NCBI RefSeq assembly: GCF_026262505.1
Contig: NC_067203.1
Location: forward strand, 22,239,411 to 22,303,410
Length of the DNA stretch: 64,000 nucleotides
Direction: 5' to 3'
Origin: Trichomonas vaginalis G3
Lineage: Eukaryota; Parabasalia; Trichomonadida; Trichomonadidae
Shown here one piece after another: positions 58,279 through 64,000 of the stretch (position 1 is the stretch's first letter; each line of letters opens with the position of its first letter). The notes under the pieces were generated by a model, which saw nothing but the letters and a program-made list of their open reading frames with translations, ran no database searches and was not told the origin of the DNA. A program made the translations under genes and the position numbers.

Positions 58279-61200
58279 TTAGATATCAAACATTGTAGGA
58301 AGCGAAGATGTTTTGATTAATATGTTCTCATAAATCCTTTCTAGTTTTTCATCAGAAATATTGATCAATGGATCCAAATTAGGCGTTGAGGAGCATTCTT
58401 TCAAAGTTATGAAAGAAACTTTGGTATTGTTCATGTTTTTGAGTAGTGTCTTCAGAGGATCAATAGCATTAGAATTAAATCCACATAATACCCAGTATGC
58501 TTCCTGCTTGACTAATCTTCTGATATGATCATCTAATCTCTGTTGTTGGGTCATTTTTTCTCCATCAAATTTATAATTATCAAAATCAACTGTTGAATCA
58601 TTAGAAGGTTTCTTATGGAAATCTGGATGATGTGTTCCATCACCTGGGATGAAGAAAGTAATTTTTGTAGAATCCTTTCTGAAATTGAGATTCAAATAGG
58701 CTTCGAAAGCCGAGTTCCAGTCTTTAGGACCATCTCCTATTCCTCCTTCATAAGAGAAATTATAATTGATCTCGTCCAATATCTTATCAGCCTTCGATAT
58801 AGGAGTAAAATCAATTACATCAGTACGGTTGATCTCAATATCTTTGTTTAAGCAATAAGCTGCGGCTTCGTTTCTGAAACCAATGACTGCAACACGAACA
58901 TCACCTTGGAATTTTTGTAACCACTTCATAGCGCTTTCTATCTGATAGTTGATTAAACTCTTGATCTTTTCAGCTGATTTAGTTGCATCGAAAATGAATG
59001 TCAAATCGACTGGTTTCACGAGTTTATTTTGAACAATTGGTATTTGTATTGGAATGTTTGGTTCTTTAAATGCTGGAACTGGTTCAGCATCTGTGTAGTC
59101 TCCTTGCTCTGCAACCCTTCTCGCTTTGTTGACAAGACCGACTGCCATGTTTCTTGCTAATCTCTTGGCGCCTTCTGGGTTCAACGCTCTGAAAATTCTT
59201 GAAGAAGCGCCGTCAATGATGATGTCACCTTCATTAGAATTCTTTGGGGAAACATAATAACATCCTGTAACCAACTCTTTGTCAGTGCCAAGTGAAAATG
59301 GTTTGAATGGCTTGATACGTTCGCATATTTCTTGGTAGTTATGGCAACCTGGGACTTTTACGCCTGCAATTGTTTGTCCTGCGTACAACCCAAGGACATT
59401 ATATCCATAGAACTGATAATCGTAATATGGATATTCTTTGATTTCTTCTGAATCAAATGTCATCTCTTTGAAACTGTTTGGAGTTGCGCGTTGAAGAACA
59501 TCGTTCTTTGGACTGCAGCTTCCATCGAATCTCAAATTGCAAGGTATTTTTGTTGGATTTCCATCCACCTTGTCACAGTCATACACTTCAAGATGTTCTA
59601 AGTAATAATCCAATTCAAAAGTGAAATCTTGGTCGGCCCAGAATGAAACCGCACCACCTTTCTTCCTGAACTCTTCAACAGACTCAACAAACTGATAAGC
59701 ATGGGAGAAATCAGTTGATTCGCCTCTGATTTCACCTGATCTCTTCTTGATACTATTGCAAACATCGACGTTTGTTGGTTTGGCTTCTTGTCCTTTAGAA
59801 CAAATTACCCAGACCTGATGATAATTGCCTGATGTAATTTCTGCAATACAATCACAATAATTCTGAGCAACTTCGACATGGAAACCAAGTTTATATAATT
59901 CCTCGATAATTCCATTATAATCCAATGCACTAGATGAGGCATAAGTATCAGCAATGTATAGATTTTTAACATCGAACGTGTCTGGGATTCTATTTCTTCG
60001 GTATACTTTATAAAATTGATTGAGTTTATCTTCTCGCATTATTTCTGGTATTTCAGCTTGTTGATTTTGTGTTCCAGCTTGTTGATTTTGTGTTCCAGCT
60101 TGTTTATTTGATCTCCAAGCTGGTTTATTTGATCTTCAAGCTGGTTTATTTGATCTTCCAGCTTGTTTATTTGATCTTCCAGCTTGTTGATTTTGTGTTC
60201 CAGCTTGTTGATTTTGTGCATTTGATGTTTCTTTTGTTACATCCATAGAGTTGCAAGTAAAATCGTAGAGTTGGCAAATGAGGATGTTATAATTCCATTT
60301 TTTGTTACGGCCGAGATCTACTTCAGGGATTTCTCCTTGGTAAGGACCGTATTCATTTTCCTCTTCTGTTGGTAAATGTACAAGATCAGTACCTTCAATC
60401 ATATAATGGTCAGCTGCTGCATCATACATCTTGATATCATCCAATCCAATTGTGAGTTCTGTGAAGTACTTTCTATTATTGTTAATAAACATATTGTAGA
60501 TGTCTTCAATTGAATATTTGTTTAGGGGATATGGATTTGTGATTTTTCCTTCTGTTATGACTTTGTTTGTATCTAATTCTGACAATTTCATGAAGCAATT
60601 TCCAATTTTTAGAGGATTACCAGACCAGATAGATCTGTTGAAAACTTTAGAGATCATAATAGGAGAAATTCCAACTCCCACACCGATGGAATATGTCTTC
60701 ACTAACTGCAAATATGATAAGCATGTTACAACAGCATCTGATTCTATTTGATTGAAATGGGCATTTGTTATTGCAATCAAAATAGATTCTTGTTCCTGTT
60801 GCGAGCATCGTATATTGTATGCAGCTGTTAATGCCTGGGAGAAACTGCATGCACCATGTGATGAATCTAAACATCTGTAAATCTCCGTGAGAACTGGTGA
60901 ATTTTCTTTGAATATTTCCTTATCAATCTTGTTGATGCAAACTGCAACTGGTCCTTCGGAAGTAGCAAGGATGATTGTTATTGGGAATCCACAATCTCTG
61001 AATGCCATCAATGTAGAGAAAACAGTGAGACGTGTGTATTCCAATGAGAGTAATCCAGTGGAACAGTTGATAATTCCTTAGCATCTTTTAATTTGTATTC
61101 TTTGGCCATTGCTGTATTTAATGATGGAAGATATTTTCCATCAGTTTCGTGTAATTTCTGGAAGTTTTCTCTATTTTGTTTGTCAAGAATTTCATTTTCA

Positions 61201-63998
61201 AAGTTATTTGATTCCAATGTTTCATTGACTTTCAAAACAAACATGTTTCTCCATTTGAATTGTTTTCCAGTAATTCTGATTTCAATATTTGATTGTTCAT
61301 TAATATCAGCTGCAATTGAATTCATTTCGAATTCAATTTCGACACTGGATTCCGGAACATCAAATTGAGTAATTATCTTTAGATTATTAATACTTACATC
61401 GTCTGTCGATATAACATAAACATTAGGATTATCATTGGATCTCAATAAGAAACAAACAAGGAATTTATACTTCAAAGGCTTTGTACTGATTTGAATTTCT
61501 TTGATTTGATCTGAGAAATCTGTATAAGGGGACAAAACATTGAACAAAACATTCTTATTTTGTATTGAATCAGGAGTATTAATTCTGATATATGAATCAT
61601 TGGCTGCTGAATGATACAAATTGAAAGCAGCTCCATAAATTTTAGTTTCATTTGCATATAGTTTCCGTAATTCGATTGTATTGTCATCTAATGGAATGAA
61701 TGGACTAGTCTTTATTCTTGAAACTTGATTTTGTATCAGTATCTTTTGCTTTGGATGGTCAACACCAGGAATTGTTGGTATGAATGAGATACTATCTTCT
61801 GCGATAAGATCTTTTTCAAATTTAAATCCATTTTGAGGAATGAAAGAGTTTCCAGGAGAATCTATTAAAATGGCGGAATCAATGAAATGTGCATCAACTT
61901 GGTAAGTAACAATTGTTGAGTTAATATTCATTGTTCCTGTGAAAGAGATGTCTTTTATTATGCCATTAATTGGGAACAATAAATCAATCTGAGACTCTTT
62001 AACTTCATAAGTTGGAATTGGAGTATTTTCGGATTTTGGAGTAAATTCGATTTTGACTTTTGATACATCTCCTAAAATGTAGATTGGAATACGAATTGGA
62101 GTTGTTTGAATGCATCTTAATATACCAGGAACATCAGCTTTAAGAGCACTAAATGAAGGAATGACAGTGTCTCCTTGAAAATTGATTGCTGCAATGCTGA
62201 AAACAGATTCGTTTGCATCTGTGAAATCAACTGAAATTGAACTTGTATCAATCATTTCGAGATTTGGTTTACATATTTGTTCATTTAGAAGATCATTATT
62301 CGGATTTTCAACTGTTTCAATTTGGGATAGAATTGACTGATGCTCATTTACATAATTATCATGATCTTTAATAATTCCTTCCAGATCATTTACTATTTTA
62401 AGTGCATTATCTGGTGTTACATTTGGATTTGCGCTGAATTTTGGAAGCAGGTACTTCTTAAATTCATCTAAATAACAGATATATGGTTGGATGTATTCAA
62501 ATGATTCTCTTAAATCATCAACTGTGTATTCCTCATTATTATATTCAAAGATTACTTCTGATTCTGGACCAAGATATTTATATAAATCATTGGGATGATT
62601 TGCTAATTCATCATTCAATTGTTTCCATTTTGAAATAATATCGTCAACACTGATTTTTTCTTGCAATAATTCGGTATTTTTAGAAACCTTTACTTTGAGT
62701 AATTCAAATGGACTTGGAATTTCAATTTCGTCAATGAACACTTCTGGAACATAAATAAATGTCTGGCAGTTTTCTTTGAAAATGAAGTTAACCTGAATTT
62801 CTGGATCGTCTTTGTTTGTGAACAAGATATTGTCACTTATCTGATTATTGATATAGATCAATGCAATTTCGGTTTCATATTCTGCGGGATCTTCATCATC
62901 TAATCATTTCAAGAACTCGTATAACTTAGAGGCATCAAAAAATTCTGTAATTTCTGTTGGATCTTCATACCAATCGAACTCTGTAATTTTGTCCAAAATT
63001 GACCACATGCAGCTTGAATAGATCTCATAGTAGTTAATGGCAGAATAGTTAGTTCTCAAAAATGTGATTGGATCTTTATACATAACTGCAGTTTCAAGAT
63101 CAGACAGTAAGCTTTGAATCTTATATTCTTTTTGTTTTATTGTTTCTTTCAATTTTTCAATCTCTGAATTAGCGTAATTCATGAAAAATCCAACTGGATT
63201 CAAAAGGAGAGATGATTGATTCTGAATAAATGAATTCCATTTTTCTTCTGTCAAAGGTTTGCATAGTTTCAAACAATTATCCAAGTATTGTTTGAAGAAT
63301 TTATTGATTTTGATTACATATTCAGAATCGTTCGAATATGTTGCTGCTTGGACAATCGAGTCATGCAACAAGGAAGTGAAGAATTTCTTGAAACAATATG
63401 GCGGATCTGACAATGATAATGAAACAATGATTGATTTCTTATTTTCATTTTCAGCCAACAAACTTTGTAACTTTTTATTGATGACTACTTTCATTTCAGT
63501 TGTAAGTTTGTCCGATTCGAAAGTGATTTGATTGATAGAAGATACAATTCTAAGCATGAACAAACCAAATGTTAAATTCTTCTTTGATTTGTCAATGAGA
63601 TTTAAGAAATCAGGGTTTTTGATTAAGAACAAACCTTGCGCTGGGAACTTATCTACATATTCTTCTTCAATGTATTCACTATGAATGCAATCTATAGCAT
63701 CTAAATATTTTGTGTTTACTGTTTGAGTCAAATTCATATAAAGTGAATTGTCGGAAAATTGATCTGCCAGTTCTTTAATATCTTTGAAGATTTTGTTGAA
63801 TTTCTTGGAACAGAAATCAAGAATAATTGCTTTGGGATACTCTGGAAATCTTATTGGTAAGTTTATGTCATACTTTCTATTGTTCTTGACAATGTAATTA
63901 TTCCATGCATTATTAATTGTCTTTATCTTGTTAGTGTAAGAATTGAGCTTGGAAATTAGTTTATTAACATCGATCAATTGTTTATCAACTGAATACAT
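58279..63998 (-). pseudogene. Giant von Willebrand A-domain protein (partial at right edge, decayed)
   Basis: A minus-strand gene of more than 1900 codons that probably continues past the right edge. The N-terminal 1600 bp (63998-62904) are helical and unrecognised. The middle (62861-61008) is beta-rich. A vWA-like C-terminal half follows (LVKTYSIGVGVGISPIMISK), then a 7-residue repeat tract and a last segment (586 residues, 60039-58279) with a GATase-like start (LYIADTYASSSALDYNG) and a vWA domain with MIDAS-type FDATKS near residue 348 and FIPGDGTHHPDFH. It is interrupted by TGA 62904-62906, a frameshift near 61030 and TGA 60136-60138. vWA domains bind metal and protein ligands. No signal peptide is visible here. 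A host pseudogene, or several genes if the repeat region is a true boundary. Confidence 0.75.
60052..60219 (-). repeat. 21-bp tandem repeats inside the vWA gene
   Basis: About seven units of 21 bp. In the gene frame they read AGTQNQQ, AGRSNKQ, AGRSNKP, A-x-RSNKP, AWRSNKQ, AGTQNQQ, AGTQNQQ. The x is TGA where the next unit has TGG. A second frame is open through the array and reads as leucine heptads (KLEHKIN, KLEDQIN). Such tracts expand and contract easily. Confidence 0.8.
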
Positions 63999-64000
63999 TT

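Overview
The window looks like chromosomal DNA of a parabasalid protist, most probably Trichomonas vaginalis or a close relative. The supporting signs are about 70% A+T, apparently intronless genes, TCATTTTT-type initiator (Inr) sequences directly before or a few bases upstream of several start codons, and typical trichomonad families: DUF3447/ankyrin proteins, BspA-like leucine-rich repeats, Rab GTPase-coiled-coil proteins, BEACH-WD40 and giant von Willebrand A proteins. The species is inferred from gene content, not proven. I recognised no rRNA, tRNA or CRISPR array.

Layout. 1-7.6 kb: two tandem, decaying ankyrin-repeat genes on the minus strand. 8.3-15.3 kb: two apparently intact host genes, a double Rab GTPase with a long coiled coil and a PH-like/LRR protein with a very basic tail. 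15.9-37.5 kb: one Maverick (Polinton) element of 21,593 bp with 554-bp terminal inverted repeats and a perfect 6-bp target-site duplication. 37.6-45.0 kb: a small basic protein, a broken BspA-like gene, a coiled-coil protein, an eIF4E-like protein and another coiled-coil protein. 45.7-64 kb: a graveyard of host genes (trehalase, small ankyrin gene, methyltransferase, BEACH-WD40, vWA protein) around one apparently intact pseudokinase gene, with a roughly 1.05-kb MITE-like element and long gene-free stretches.

The Maverick is structurally whole and, judged by its almost identical ends, young, but about ten breaks are spread over roughly eight of its genes, so it is a fossil. Its parts are a duplicated gene inside each terminal repeat, a left block of virion-type genes (two facing copies of a small MAAG-family protein, a capsid candidate, a packaging ATPase, several unknown proteins and a 721-residue fibre), a central block (KilA-N protein and primase-helicase) bounded by oppositely oriented tandem repeats, and a right minus-strand block (integrase, protein-primed DNA polymerase B, unknown proteins). 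I did not recognise the adenain-like protease usual in Polintons.

The most unusual points are: the fibre ends in a bacteriophage tail-collar type domain; an HNH nuclease motif sits inside the polymerase; iteron-like arrays frame the replication genes; short GC-rich palindromes recur in the AT-rich element; and the otherwise full-length trehalase frame is interrupted only by TGA codons, two of them at invariant tryptophans.
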